Below are positions 21,799 through 32,541 of a stretch of DNA of 64,000 bases, piece by piece (position 1 is the stretch's first letter; the number at the start of each line of letters is the position of its first letter). The DNA is from Skeletonema tropicum. Taxonomy: Eukaryota; Bacillariophyta; Thalassiosirophyceae; Thalassiosirales; Thalassiosiraceae. The position numbers and the translations under genes are program-made. The stretch lies in the NCBI GenBank assembly GCA_037178625.1, contig CM074139.1, forward strand, positions 1,922,001-1,986,000, given 5' to 3'. The notes beneath the pieces were generated by a model. It was given only the letters and a program-made list of their open reading frames with translations, did no database searches and was not told the DNA's origin.

Positions 21799-22725
21799 AG
21801 ACCGTAGATGAGAGAGATAGAGAGAGAGATTGTAGTTGAGCATGATCCTGTGGAGAGAGAGAGAGAGACGGTACAACATGAACAAAAAATATAGCTATAT
21901 TTGTGTAGAGATTGAGAAGAAAAAGAAGATCGTTCAAGTATTTTTAACTTGGCTAAACAAAATTCTGGCTAAATATAGTTTTGTTCACAGTTTTAGCCTC
22001 AATCATGTGTCTCTTCCAAATGCCATCTATTATTCAACCAAGTAGTAAGCCCTGTTTCGTGTGTGGCCTCTCCTCCTTATCTTGAGCTTAGAAAATATTG
22101 TCTACGTCTATCATTATCACCATCTCTCTCCTTGCTCCTTGTATTCATTCCTCGTACTTGCAACCAGGAGATGTTTCATTCCATGCTTCCGGAACGTCAA
22201 TGTCATTGAAAGACACCTTGATAATAGCTTTGTTGTCATTATTATCGACAAGGAGGTCGACTAAGGACCTCTTTGCTTCTGTGTGACTTCTATCTTCTAT
22301 CTACGTATCTTCTATCTCGGGAAGAAAGTTGTGAAGGTATGTAAGTAAGCAAATAAAATATGGGTGCGAAGACTTATTTGTACGTACCCTTTTACGTACC
22401 TGGTGGAAAAGGCTTCTTTTTACTTTCTTCTCCCCACAAAAGATGCACATCTTTTATTACATTCGCCATTCGCTCGCTCGAGAAAACACTCATTCAAATC
22501 CATTCAAACATACAAAATCAAATCGAGAAGCCCGCATGTTCCATGTTCCTCGTCGATGTTGATGGATACTGTGGCATGGAGATTGCTGCTTATAGTACTT
22601 TACCAGGCAAAGCAACATGGCCATAAATAAAAAGTATCATTGATAGCATCATTGGTCGATAACGACTTCACTGCTCTAGAGCTGCTCTCTAAATCTTTTC
22701 TTCCCCACCGGTCACCACAAGAGTC
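21799..22725. other. Intergenic region between plastid-protein genes
   Basis: No supported gene. A gaga-type microsatellite lies at 21808-21868. The whole region is mirrored at about 30857-31785. The same-strand arrangement suggests separate transcription of two plastid-protein genes. Confidence 0.5.
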
Positions 22726-23223
22726 ATGATGTCATCAACTTCAACACTACGTGCCACAACACTCCTCTGCTTCCTCTTCGCCACCAACCCAACAGCGGCC
22801 TTCACCAACCACCGCATCACCAACACCGCCGTCAGCCACACTAACGAGCACTCAGCCGCTCTCAATCTCTACAACTCCGTCGAGGAAGCAATCAGCGAAG
22901 CCCAACGAGTCTGCAACGAACAAGGCGGAGACTCCGAGGCATGCCGCGTCGCATGGGACATTGTCGAAGAACTCGAGGCAGCAGATGCTCACCGCACACC
23001 TGTCAACCCTACATCCCAACAAGAAGTTAGTTATGGACCACTCATCATGAGTCTTGATTTACTATCGGCAAAAATTGATCGAAAGATGGATGAATTGAAT
23101 AAGTTGAGTACTTCGTTGGTGGAGGCGGGGGCTGGACCGGAAGTGGAGAGGTTGGCATATGCTAGTGCGGAGATGAAGGAGATTTTGGAGGAGGCAGTTA
23201 GGTCTTTGGATGTTTATAGGTAG
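22726..23223 (+). CDS. CP12-like plastid protein (left-arm copy)
   Basis: 165 aa; two ATGs in tandem at the start. The signal peptide ends NPTAAFTN, with the AAF plastid-import motif at 24-26. The mature protein has a CP12 core: C63 and C73 followed by the diagnostic AWD-x-VEEL motif (76-83). CP12 is a small redox-switched scaffold that ties glyceraldehyde-3-phosphate dehydrogenase and phosphoribulokinase together in the Calvin cycle. The usual C-terminal Cys pair is absent; instead residues ~105-163 form a predicted helix or coiled coil (MSLDLLSAKIDRKMDELNKL). An AWD_VEEL protein lacking the second Cys pair is a CP12 variant, so GAPDH binding may differ. An identical inverted copy lies at 30359-30856. 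Confidence 0.8.
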   Translation: MMSSTSTLRATTLLCFLFATNPTAAFTNHRITNTAVSHTNEHSAALNLYNSVEEAISEAQRVCNEQGGDSEACRVAWDIVEELEAADAHRTPVNPTSQQEVSYGPLIMSLDLLSAKIDRKMDELNKLSTSLVEAGAGPEVERLAYASAEMKEILEEAVRSLDVYR

Positions 23224-23709
23224 ATCATTTGGTAGGATCACGATGTATGGTGATGGAGGGGGATAATGATGTAAAGGATATTATCATCTTTCTACAAGAT
23301 CGACGAATGAATGACAGAACATATGATATGGTGCATTCGTGTGCCCAAACAGCAGAAGGAAAAACATCAATGCGACAATCCAAATCTTGCAATGATGCAA
23401 ACGTGTACTAGTATATACAGTAATCGAAATGTTACTACCAGTTGTAATTGCGTGAAAACCGTATGATGTGTCTGAATCTGAAACATCCAATCTTGGAAAA
23501 TATCCAACTTAGAAATAGCTTGCGACACATGATAGCGGTGTCTATGAATAAAAGTGCTGAAAAGCAGAGATGGTTGTGTGATGTAATATCCTCCACTTCT
23601 TGTCCAGTTGACGAAAATCAACTCCGAATGTTCTTCTTGTTGCATAGATAGTTGAAGTGACAGAGTCTTTTTTGCAAACTTTAGCAGCAGCCCAAACCAA
23701 AAGTATAGA
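23224..23709. other. CP12 to RRM-gene intergenic region
   Basis: Contains the shared 3' flank of the RRM genes: 23421-23690 matches 25741-26040 and 35020-35330. No gene seen. Confidence 0.6.
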
Positions 23710-25212
23710 TTACTTCTGAGTAGATAAGCGATGTTGATTACGGCGAGCCCTCCTCTTGTCAGCACTATTCCTTTTCGTTCCATTGTTGACGGAAATGGAG
23801 GTATTGGTTGGATCAGGACGAGGAGTATCCCTGTCCCTGCAATAAGTGACTACCAGAGCTTTCTTGTTCTTCTCGCCCACCTGAATATAAGAAGAGGAAG
23901 CGAGATATGAACGAATGCATCAACATAATGGGCATACTATTATCGCATCATCTCTCAATCCTATCATTTCTTTGAACGACTCACCTTGTAACCATTGAGG
24001 CTGTGGCTGTGAACCGCAACAACCGCATCGCTGAAGCGCTTGAACGTGACGAAGCCAAATCCTTTCGACACGCTTTTGCCATCATCGATGCCATGATGAA
24101 TGCGAGCTCTGCGTAACTTGCCATACTGAGAGAATACCTTGTACAGCTCTCCCTCGGTCATATCATCTGGCACATGGAAAACGAACAGATCCTTCTTGGG
24201 TCGTGCACCCGCCGCTGCCGCTGGGTATCGTCCTGCTGTTCCAGTTCCATCCTCTCCTTCGCCTTGACAAGCACTAGCATCAGCAATTGTGCCAGGCGGA
24301 GGAGGACTTTGATTCGACGGCGTGGAAGCGGGATATGGATATGGATATCCCCGGTTCGTTTGATTGTTTGCGCCATCACCATAGTCCATCATTACCAGGA
24401 GATCTTCCTTGTCTATGAGAGCCTTAATCGTTTCATGACTGTGGAGCTTACGAACGTTTACAAGGAGAGGGTCGTACTCTCCATGTGGTGCGAGGTAAGG
24501 AGGAGGCGATGAAGAGGGTGACCTTGTGGGCTGTAGCTGTAGCGGTAGTTGCTGTTGCTGTTGATTCACCTCCAAGTGAGGAGGAGCAGAACGTGATCTT
24601 TCTAATTGTTGTAGTCGTAGCCATGGCTCGAGAGTCGAAGTTGATGGGCCTCCTATGGGGCCGGGGCTGGTACTGAGACTTGGGCTGGGGCAAAGCCCGA
24701 CGAAGATGGAATCAACCGACCCACTGCCACTGGAACTGTATCTATGGTCGAAGCCGAGCTGTTCTATCGCTGGCAATCGGGTTTCATACCGAGGCCACGG
24801 TTGCGGCTGAAACTGGGGGGCTCCAAAATGACCGGCGAAGACAGCACTTTGCTGGTGATTATGCCATGGGCATGGATTATGAGGTCCTCCACCTCGGTTA
24901 TGATGATGGCAGTAATCCAAAAGGAGCACAACCTACTTGTACTTGTACATTGTTAGCATTAGCATCCACTTCGGCCGCCTGGGCTGGGTCGTACGAATAT
25001 GCGCATGCGATGGAATGATTGATGGAATGATTGGTGAAATCCTTGGCAGTGGCAAGGCCATCACCATCACCATCATTACCGCTGATGACTGAGTTTTCAT
25101 ATTGTGATGACTCATAGTTCCACTGCGACTGTGCGTTAGTAGCTGCGTGAATATTGTCCATCGTCATCGTAAGTTTTATGAGATGCTCTCTATCTCTACT
25201 TGGCTCGTCCAT
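23710..25212 (-). pseudogene. RRM protein gene R1, frameshifted in the N-terminal region
   Basis: Two exons: 23985 upward and 23710-23880, split by a 104-base intron (23881-23984; GTGAGT...ATTCAG). The encoded single RRM has RNP2-like LFVFHV and RNP1 KGFGFVTF; after the intron come a VGEKNKKALVV strand and a basic tail ending LSTQK. Upstream is a Gln/Pro/Ser-rich region with LVNVRKL-S-HETIKALIDKED in the middle. Relative to intact copies, two bases are lost just after VGCAPF (about 24900-24925), so the 5' part (from about 25212, MDEPSRDREH) ends at SS-stop and the RRM part lies in another frame. It could survive only from an internal ATG or as a pseudogene. RNA binding is inferred from the domain. 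The copy at 33311-34457 shares the frameshift. Confidence 0.7.
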
Positions 25213-26051
25213 GCTATCTGTTGCTTGGTACGTTCTCGTGTGATTGTGCAGGATAAGAAATATCACTGCCTGGGATGAAAGGAACGTCTGAGACTGAGAT
25301 GTTCAAACTTTGTGTATGACTCTCGTTTGTCAAGAACCGCGACATGTATGTCACGACGAAACGAGATATCCCTTCGTGTCATTCCTATTCCTTTCGGTTC
25401 CTTTACAAATTTTACACGTAGTACGGGATTACATTCTGCAACGAAGGAGAACGACATTGAAGTGGTATTAAAGAGTCGCCGGACAATTTGTTCTGTCTCA
25501 CAATCTCTGATCAGACACGTGATTTGAGATTGAAGAAGGTTGAAGAAGGTACACAATACGTCAGGGAATAAGTACATAGGTCAAATACAAATGTTGGACA
25601 CAAACTCAAAAAATTGCTGTTGGCTCACTCTTCGCTCATCACTCACATCTCACAACTCACATCATCAGCAACAGAAGTTTCATTCGACGTCGACAAATCT
25701 TTCAACACTGCAAATACTTAGCTATCATGTATTATAGTAATCGAAATATTACTACCAGTTAAAATTGCGTGAAAACCGTGTGATGTGTCTGAATCTGAAA
25801 CATCCAATCTTGGAAAATATCCAACTTGAAAATGTTCGTGATTGCTCCATGGTATTATAAGCTTGCGACATATGTATATAGCGGTCAGTGTCTATGAATA
25901 AAAGTGCTGAACAGCAGAGATAGTTGTGTGATGCAATGTCCTTCACTTCTTGTCCAGTTGACGAAATTCAACTCCATATTATTCGTCTTCTTTCATAGAT
26001 ATAGGTGAAGTGACAGAGTCTTTTTTGCAAAATTTAGCAGCTCAAACCGAT
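25213..26051. other. R1 upstream / R2 downstream region
   Basis: No gene. 25741-26051 is a second copy of the RRM-gene 3' flank. 25157-25392 was copied into the centre of the palindrome (27943-28186), and the tract aacgacattgaagtgg... at about 25450 forms that palindrome's junction. Confidence 0.65.
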
Positions 26052-27468
26052 TTAGGTAGATAAGCGATGTTGATTACGGCGAGCTCTCCTCTTGTCAGCA
26101 CTATTCATTTTCGTTCCTTTGTTGGCGGAAATGGAGGTATTGGCTGGAATAGGACGAGGAGTATCCCTGTCCCTGCAATAAGTGACTACCAGAGCTTTCT
26201 TGTTCTTCTCGCCCACCTGAATATAAGAAGAGGAAGCGAGTTATATGAGTGAATACACATAAATAGGCATACTAATATCGCATCATCTCTTAATCCTATC
26301 ATTTCTTTGAAAGACTCACCTTATAGCCATTGAGGCTATGAACCGCAACAACCGCATCGCTGAAGCGCTTGAACGTGACAAAGCCATATCCTTTTGACAC
26401 GCTTTTACCATCAACGATCCCATGATGAATGCGAGCTCTGCGCAACTTGCCATACTGAGAGAATAGCTTGTACAGCTCTCCCTCGGTCATATCATTTGGC
26501 ACATGGAAAACGAACAGATCCTTCTTGGGTCGTGCACCCGCCGCTGCCGCTGGGTATCGTCCTGTTCCAGTTCCATCCTCTCCTTCGCCTTGACAAGCAC
26601 TAGCATCAGCAATTGTGCCAGGCGGAGGAGAAGTTTGATTCGACGGCGTGAAAGCGGAATGTGGATATGGATATTCTCCGTTCATCATTACCAGGAGATC
26701 TTCCTTGTCTATGAGGGCCTTGATCGTTTCATGACTGCGGAGCTTACGAACGTTTACAAGGAGAGGGACGTATTCTCCATGTGGTGCGAGGTAAGGAGGA
26801 GAGGGCGATGATGAGGGTGACCTTCCAGGCTGAGGTTGTAGCTGTTGATTCAATTCCAACGTAGGAGGAGCAGAATGTGATCTTTGTCTTTGTAGTAGCC
26901 ATGGCTCGAGTGATGGACCTCCTATTGGGCCGGGGCTGGTACTGGAACTTGGGCCGGGACAAAACTTGACTACGATGGAATCAACTGATTTAACCCCACC
27001 AGAACTGTAGCTATGGTCGAAGCCGAGCTGTTCTATTGCTGGCAATCGGGGTCGAGGCTGATGCTGCGGCTGTGGCCATGGTTGCGGCTGAAGCTGGGGG
27101 GCTCCAGATTTGCCCTGGGGTGCTCCATAATGACCTGCGAAGGCAGCACTCTGCTGGTGATTATGCCATGCACGTGGAATATGAGGTCCTCTACCTTGGA
27201 TATGATCATTACCGTAACCAACAAAAGGAGCACAACCTGCTTGCACATTGTTGGCATAAACTTGGGCTGCCTGGGCCTGGGTCTGGACTGGGTCGTACGA
27301 ATATGCGCATCCAGTGGAATGATGGATGAAATCATTTTCTACGGCAACGAGTGTTTTTTGATTTTGAGACGACTCACTACTTCTACTCATCTGTGACTGC
27401 GCGTTACTAGCATTACTAGCAACAGCAACAGTATGAGAAGCTCTCCTTGCCGGTTCCATGTCTTCCAT
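26052..27468 (-). CDS. RRM RNA-binding protein R2 (spliced)
   Basis: Join of 27468-26320 and 26216-26052 with a 103-base intron (26217-26319; GTGAGT...ATTCAG, read on the minus strand). Product about 437 aa. Residues 1-310 are disordered, rich in Gln, Pro, Ser and His, with a short ordered-looking segment (LLVNVRKLRSHETIKALIDKEDLLVMM). One RRM follows from about 316: RNP2-like LFVFHV, RNP1 KGYGFVTF. The intron falls between the second helix and the last RRM strand. The tail is basic (DKRRARRNQHRLST). Predicted to bind RNA; target unknown. Without splicing the RRM ends early (GYKVSLSKK), so retained intron would give a truncated protein. Near-identical inverted copy R3 lies at 28444-29872. Confidence 0.85.
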
Positions 27469-27507
27469 CGTCGAATGTGTTGTGTCGAGCTTTTAGTCAA
27501 TAGATAT

Positions 27508-27692
27508 GAGAGTAGGAGGGAGGAGGAACATACCATCACCTAGCACAGGTGACAAGAGGAGTGCGGACTTGCCACTGAACTAGAGATACCTAGACTGCAC
27601 TCCTCTTATTACCTAAAATGGGCAAGTTCAGATCCAGCTTGCCCAGTAAACAGCTCCTGAATACCATCCTAAACTAATCACTTATTTATCTT

Positions 27693-27714
<22 letters not shown>
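27508..27714 (+). mobile_element. SINE-like retroposed insertion with poly-A tail
   Basis: About 210 bases ending in 24 A (27693-27716), flanked by aatagatat (27499-27507 and 27715-27723; the first two A of the second copy merge with the tail). The equivalent site is empty in the opposite palindrome arm (about 28411) and upstream of R4 (about 37880), which proves insertion. Inside is gggcaag-ttcagatccag-cttgccc, a 7-bp stem whose loop region resembles a pol III B box (gttcagatcc versus gttcgannCC). No A box is obvious. Reads as a short non-coding RNA retrocopy or SINE mobilised by a LINE. Confidence 0.8.
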
Positions 27715-27716
<2 letters not shown>

Positions 27717-27723
<7 letters not shown>

Positions 27724-27942
27724 TGTAGTAGTTGGCTCTCCGTTGCTTGGTACGTTCGCATGAAAAGAGACTGATAGAGATAAGTAAGTGCGATGTAGCT
27801 GGAGGCCGACTCTCTCCAGTCTATTCTCCAATGCTAGCACTTTTGACACGCTCTCAAAATAAAAGGCCTCTTTTGAGAGGCCTCTTGTGGCAGGTAGGAA
27901 CCTTTCCTCCGGCGACTCTTTAATACCACTTCAATGTCGTTT
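27717..27942. repeat. Inner palindrome arm, left (partner 28187-28411)
   Basis: About 225 bases repeated as the reverse complement at 28187-28411 (sum about 56,128). It includes ggcctcttttgagaggcctc, itself a palindrome. This arm continues the RRM promoter region; it is displaced from R2 by the poly-A insertion. Confidence 0.9.
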
Positions 27943-28186
27943 ATTGTCCATCGTCATCGTAAGTTTTATGAGATGCTCTCTATCTCTACTTGGCTCGTCC
28001 ATGCTATCTGTTGCTTGGTACGTTCTCGTGTGATTGTGCAGGATAAGAAATATCACTGCCTGGGATGAAAGGAACGTCTGAGACTGAGATGTTCAAACTT
28101 TGTGTATGACTCTCGTTTGTCAAGAACCGCGACATGTATGTCACGACGAAACGAGATATCCCTTCGTGTCATTCCTACTTAAGGAT
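27943..28186 (+). other. Palindrome spacer copied from R1 upstream DNA
   Basis: The 244-base centre of the palindrome matches 25157-25392 (gtccatcgtcatcgtaag... to gtgtcattcct) in direct orientation, then jumps to aacgacattgaagtggtattaaagagtcgccgg, found at about 25452-25485. It marks where the inverted duplication was joined, apparently by template switching within duplicated RRM-gene flanks. Confidence 0.85.
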
Positions 28187-28411
28187 AACGACATTGAAGT
28201 GGTATTAAAGAGTCGCCGGAGGAAAGGTTCCTACCTGCCACAAGAGGCCTCTCAAAAGAGGCCTTTTATTTTGAGAGCGTGTCAAAAGTGCTAGCATTGG
28301 AGAATAGACTGGAGAGAGTCGGCCTCCAGCTACATCGCACTTACTTATCTCTATCAGTCTCTTTTCATGCGAACGTACCAAGCAACGGAGAGCCAACTAC
28401 TACAATATCTA
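28187..28411. repeat. Inner palindrome arm, right (partner 27717-27942)
   Basis: Reverse-complement partner of 27717-27942. Here the arm runs directly into the R3 promoter without the poly-A element. Confidence 0.9.
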
Positions 28412-28443
28412 TTGACTAAAAGCTCGACACAACACATTCGACG

Positions 28444-29872
28444 ATGGAAGACATGGAACCGGCAAGGAGAGCTTCTCATACTGTTGCTGTTGCTAGTAAT
28501 GCTAGTAACGCGCAGTCACAGATGAGTAGAAGTAGTGAGTCGTCTCAAAATCAAAAAACACTCGTTGCCGTAGAAAATGATTTCATCCATCATTCCACTG
28601 GATGCGCATATTCGTACGACCCAGTCCAGACCCAGGCCCAGGCAGCCCAAGTTTATGCCAACAATGTGCAAGCAGGTTGTGCTCCTTTTGTTGGTTACGG
28701 TAATGATCATATCCAAGGTAGAGGACCTCATATTCCACGTGCATGGCATAATCACCAGCAGAGTGCTGCCTTCGCAGGTCATTATGGAGCACCCCAGGGC
28801 AAATCTGGAGCCCCCCAGCTTCAGCCGCAACCATGGCCACAGCCGCAGCATCAGCCTCGACCCCGATTGCCAGCAATAGAACAGCTCGGCTTCGACCATA
28901 GCTACAGTTCTGGTGGGGTTAAATCAGTTGATTCCATCGTAGTCAAGTTTTGTCCCGGCCCAAGTTCCAGTACCAGCCCCGGCCCAATAGGAGGTCCATC
29001 ACTCGAGCCATGGCTACTACAAAGACAAAGATCACATTCTGCTCCTCCTACGTTGGAATTGAATCAACAGCAACAGCTACAACCTCAGCCTGGAAGGTCA
29101 CCCTCATCATCGCCCTCTCCTCCTTACCTCGCACCACATGGAGAATACGTCCCTCTCCTTGTAAACGTTCGTAAGCTCCGCAGTCATGAAACGATCAAGG
29201 CCCTCATAGACAAGGAAGATCTCCTGGTAATGATGAACGGAGAATATCCATATCCACATTCCGCTTTCACGCCGTCGAATCAAACTTCTCCTCCGCCTGG
29301 CACAATTGCTGATGCTAGTGCTTGTCAAGGCGAAGGAGAGGATGGAACTGGAACAGGACGATACCCAGAGGCAGCGGCGGGTGCACGACCCAAGAAGGAT
29401 CTGTTCGTTTTCCATGTGCCAAATGATATGACCGAGGGAGAGCTGTACAAGCTATTCTCTCAGTATGGCAAGTTGCGCAGAGCTCGCATTCATCATGGGA
29501 TCGTTGATGGTAAAAGCGTGTCAAAAGGATATGGCTTTGTCACGTTCAAGCGCTTCAGCGATGCGGTTGTTGCGGTTCATAGCCTCAATGGCTATAAGGT
29601 GAGTCTTTCAAAGAAATGATAGGATTAAGAGATGATGCGATATTAGTATGCCTATTTATGTGTATTCACTCATATAACTCGCTTCCTCTTCTTATATTCA
29701 GGTGGGCGAGAAGAACAAGAAAGCTCTGGTAGTCACTTATTGCAGGGACAGGGATACTCCTCGTCCTATTCCAGCCAATACCTCCATTTCCGCCAACAAT
29801 GGAACGAAAATGAATAGTGCTGACAAGAGGAGAGCTCGCCGTAATCAACATCGCTTATCTACTCAGAAGTAA
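28444..29872 (+). CDS. RRM RNA-binding protein R3 (spliced, inverted copy of R2)
   Basis: Exons 28444-29598 and 29702-29872 with a 103-base GTGAGT...ATTCAG intron; 441 aa. The first exon encodes R2 with two extra Gln and one Ala-to-Glu change. The RRM spans ~318-400 (RNP2-like LFVFHV, RNP1 KGYGFVTF). The last exon ends LSTQK as in R1, not LST as in R2, and the following DNA is R1/CP12-type flank. R3 is thus a chimera: R2-type promoter and body, R1-type 3' end, with the switch between about 29790 and 29860. The reading frame is complete, so it is probably functional. RNA-binding role inferred from the domain. Confidence 0.85.
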
Positions 29873-30358
29873 TCTATACTTTTGGTTTGGGCTGCTGCTA
29901 AAGTTTGCAAAAAAGACTCTGTCACTTCAACTATCTATGCAACAAGAAGAACATTCGGAGTTGATTTTCGTCAACTGGACAAGAAGTGGAGGATATTACA
30001 TCACACAACCATCTCTGCTTTTCAGCACTTTTATTCATAGACACCGCTATCATGTGTCGCAAGCTATTTCTAAGTTGGATATTTTCCAAGATTGGATGTT
30101 TCAGATTCAGACACATCATACGGTTTTCACGCAATTACAACTGGTAGTAACATTTCGATTACTGTATATACTAGTACACGTTTGCATCATTGCAAGATTT
30201 GGATTGTCGCATTGATGTTTTTCCTTCTGCTGTTTGGGCACACGAATGCACCATATCATATGTTCTGTCATTCATTCGTCGATCTTGTAGAAAGATGATA
30301 ATATCCTTTACATCATTATCCCCCTCCATCACCATACATCGTGATCCTACCAAATGAT

Positions 30359-30856
30359 CTACCTATAAACATCCAAAGACCTAACTGCCTCCTCCAAAAT
30401 CTCCTTCATCTCCGCACTAGCATATGCCAACCTCTCCACTTCCGGTCCAGCCCCCGCCTCCACCAACGAAGTACTCAACTTATTCAATTCATCCATCTTT
30501 CGATCAATTTTTGCCGATAGTAAATCAAGACTCATGATGAGTGGTCCATAACTAACTTCTTGTTGGGATGTAGGGTTGACAGGTGTGCGGTGAGCATCTG
30601 CTGCCTCGAGTTCTTCGACAATGTCCCATGCGACGCGGCATGCCTCGGAGTCTCCGCCTTGTTCGTTGCAGACTCGTTGGGCTTCGCTGATTGCTTCCTC
30701 GACGGAGTTGTAGAGATTGAGAGCGGCTGAGTGCTCGTTAGTGTGGCTGACGGCGGTGTTGGTGATGCGGTGGTTGGTGAAGGCCGCTGTTGGGTTGGTG
30801 GCGAAGAGGAAGCAGAGGAGTGTTGTGGCACGTAGTGTTGAAGTTGATGACATCAT
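30359..30856 (-). CDS. CP12-like plastid protein (right-arm copy)
   Basis: Translation identical to 22726-23223 (165 aa): signal with AAF motif, C63/C73, AWD-x-VEEL. The duplicated arm also includes the promoter region back into the next gene, so both copies are probably expressed and gene dosage is doubled. Function as for the left copy: scaffold for GAPDH and phosphoribulokinase in the plastid. Confidence 0.8.
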   Translation of the reverse strand: MMSSTSTLRATTLLCFLFATNPTAAFTNHRITNTAVSHTNEHSAALNLYNSVEEAISEAQRVCNEQGGDSEACRVAWDIVEELEAADAHRTPVNPTSQQEVSYGPLIMSLDLLSAKIDRKMDELNKLSTSLVEAGAGPEVERLAYASAEMKEILEEAVRSLDVYR

Positions 30857-31785
30857 GACTCTTGTGGTGACCGGTGGGGAAGAAAAGATTTAGAGAGCAG
30901 CTCTAGAGCAGTGAAGTCGTTATCGACCAATGATGCTATCAATGATACTTTTTATTTATGGCCATGTTGCTTTGCCTGGTAAAGTACTATAAGCAGCAAT
31001 CTCCATGCCACAGTATCCATCAACATCGACGAGGAACATGGAACATGCGGGCTTCTCGATTTGATTTTGTATGTTTGAATGGATTTGAATGAGTGTTTTC
31101 TCGAGCGAGCGAATGGCGAATGTAATAAAAGATGTGCATCTTTTGTGGGGAGAAGAAAGTAAAAAGAAGCCTTTTCCACCAGGTACGTAAAAGGGTACGT
31201 ACAAATAAGTCTTCGCACCCATATTTTATTTGCTTACTTACATACCTTCACAACTTTCTTCCCGAGATAGAAGATACGTAGATAGAAGATAGAAGTCACA
31301 CAGAAGCAAAGAGGTCCTTAGTCGACCTCCTTGTCGATAATAATGACAACAAAGCTATTATCAAGGTGTCTTTCAATGACATTGACGTTCCGGAAGCATG
31401 GAATGAAACATCTCCTGGTTGCAAGTACGAGGAATGAATACAAGGAGCAAGGAGAGAGATGGTGATAATGATAGACGTAGACAATATTTTCTAAGCTCAA
31501 GATAAGGAGGAGAGGCCACACACGAAACAGGGCTTACTACTTGGTTGAATAATAGATGGCATTTGGAAGAGACACATGATTGAGGCTAAAACTGTGAACA
31601 AAACAATATTTAACCCGAATTTTGTTTAGCCAAGTTAAAAATACTTGAACGATCTTCTTTTTCTTCTCAATCTCTACACAAATATAGCTATATTTTTTGT
31701 TCATGTTGTACCGTCTCTCTCTCTCTCTCTCCACAGGATCATGCTCAACTACAATCTCTCTCTCTATCTCTCTCATCTACGGTCT

Positions 31786-32541
31786 CTAAGGTCCACTAGC
31801 CACAAGCACAATCACCGGTCCAAACACCCCCAGGGCACACAATCCATAAACCAACGGAAACACCCCCCTCGCATTCTGCTGCACGGCCAACGCGACCAAA
31901 TACAACACTGCGCCCCAAAACGGCAAAATTTTCAAATATCCCCCAAGTTCATACATGTGCAACGGATCCAACTTTTGTTTCAAGAAACTAAATGCATATT
32001 CATTATTTTCATTCCATTGATTGGTGGATAGTCCCCCCTTGCGATTTTGGATGATGGCATCGACTAAACGTTCCTTTTCGGATTCGGTTAATAGGGATAG
32101 TCCGGGGTTGTAAATGGTTGTATCTTCATCGGCAACATATCCTTCATTCAATCGTACCCCATCGTAAGAGAGTTGTCCACCCACACCTTTCCCCTCGGTA
32201 ATGATTTTGGCCACATCTTCGAGGGCGGAGAAGGTGGCATCTATGTTGGATGTGGAGGATTGGAGTGAGGTGACGGCGGTGGTGACTGTTTCAGATGCGT
32301 AGTCGGATTCTTCGTAGGCGGAGGCGTGGAAGGTTGTGGGGTTGGTTGTGGGGAGGAGGAGGGTTGTGGTGAGGATTGATAGGGCTGTGAGGGTGGATCG
32401 AATGGGCTGCTTCTTTTTGGACGGTGTGGTAGTAGGGTGATCGTTGTTGTTGGATGACATGAACGAGACTATTGGTGAATTATTAGGGGTTGTTCTGGTG
32501 GCAAGAGTTTGTGGTTGGATGGTGTTGAAGGCTGCTGCTGG
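31786..32541 (-). pseudogene. Truncated copy of plastid membrane protein (no signal peptide)
   Basis: Identical to the 20992-21798 protein from Pro18 on, but the duplicated segment ends at 32541 inside the signal peptide. Upstream, the frame reads through foreign codons to a TGA about a dozen codons away without a Met. Translation could start only at internal Met46 (32460, MSSNNND), giving 224 aa lacking the plastid-import signal but keeping both C-terminal membrane segments. It would be mislocalised if made. Confidence 0.85.

Larger units (their letters stand above)
21043..23790. repeat. Left outer arm of inverted duplication (partner 29795-32541)
   Basis: From 21043 the sequence is mirrored on the opposite strand ending at 32541 (coordinate sum 53,584 at the outer end, 53,582 further in because of a 2-base ga-repeat difference near 21850). 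It includes the membrane-protein gene from codon 18, the CP12-like gene and about 0.5 kb beyond. The CP12 proteins on the two arms are identical, so the event is recent or the arms are homogenised. Confidence 0.95.
29795..32541. repeat. Right outer arm of inverted duplication (partner 21043-23790)
   Basis: Mirror image of 21043-23790. The arm ends at 32541, where its sequence changes abruptly; this cuts the signal peptide off the plastid membrane-protein copy. Only small differences (a 2-base ga-repeat length change and isolated substitutions, for example near 31610) separate the arms. Confidence 0.95.

Noticed and set aside
24880..24935. Possible micro-intron rescuing R1
   Set aside because: The only GT...AG candidate is about 44 bases, shorter than the other introns here, and would remove conserved residues.
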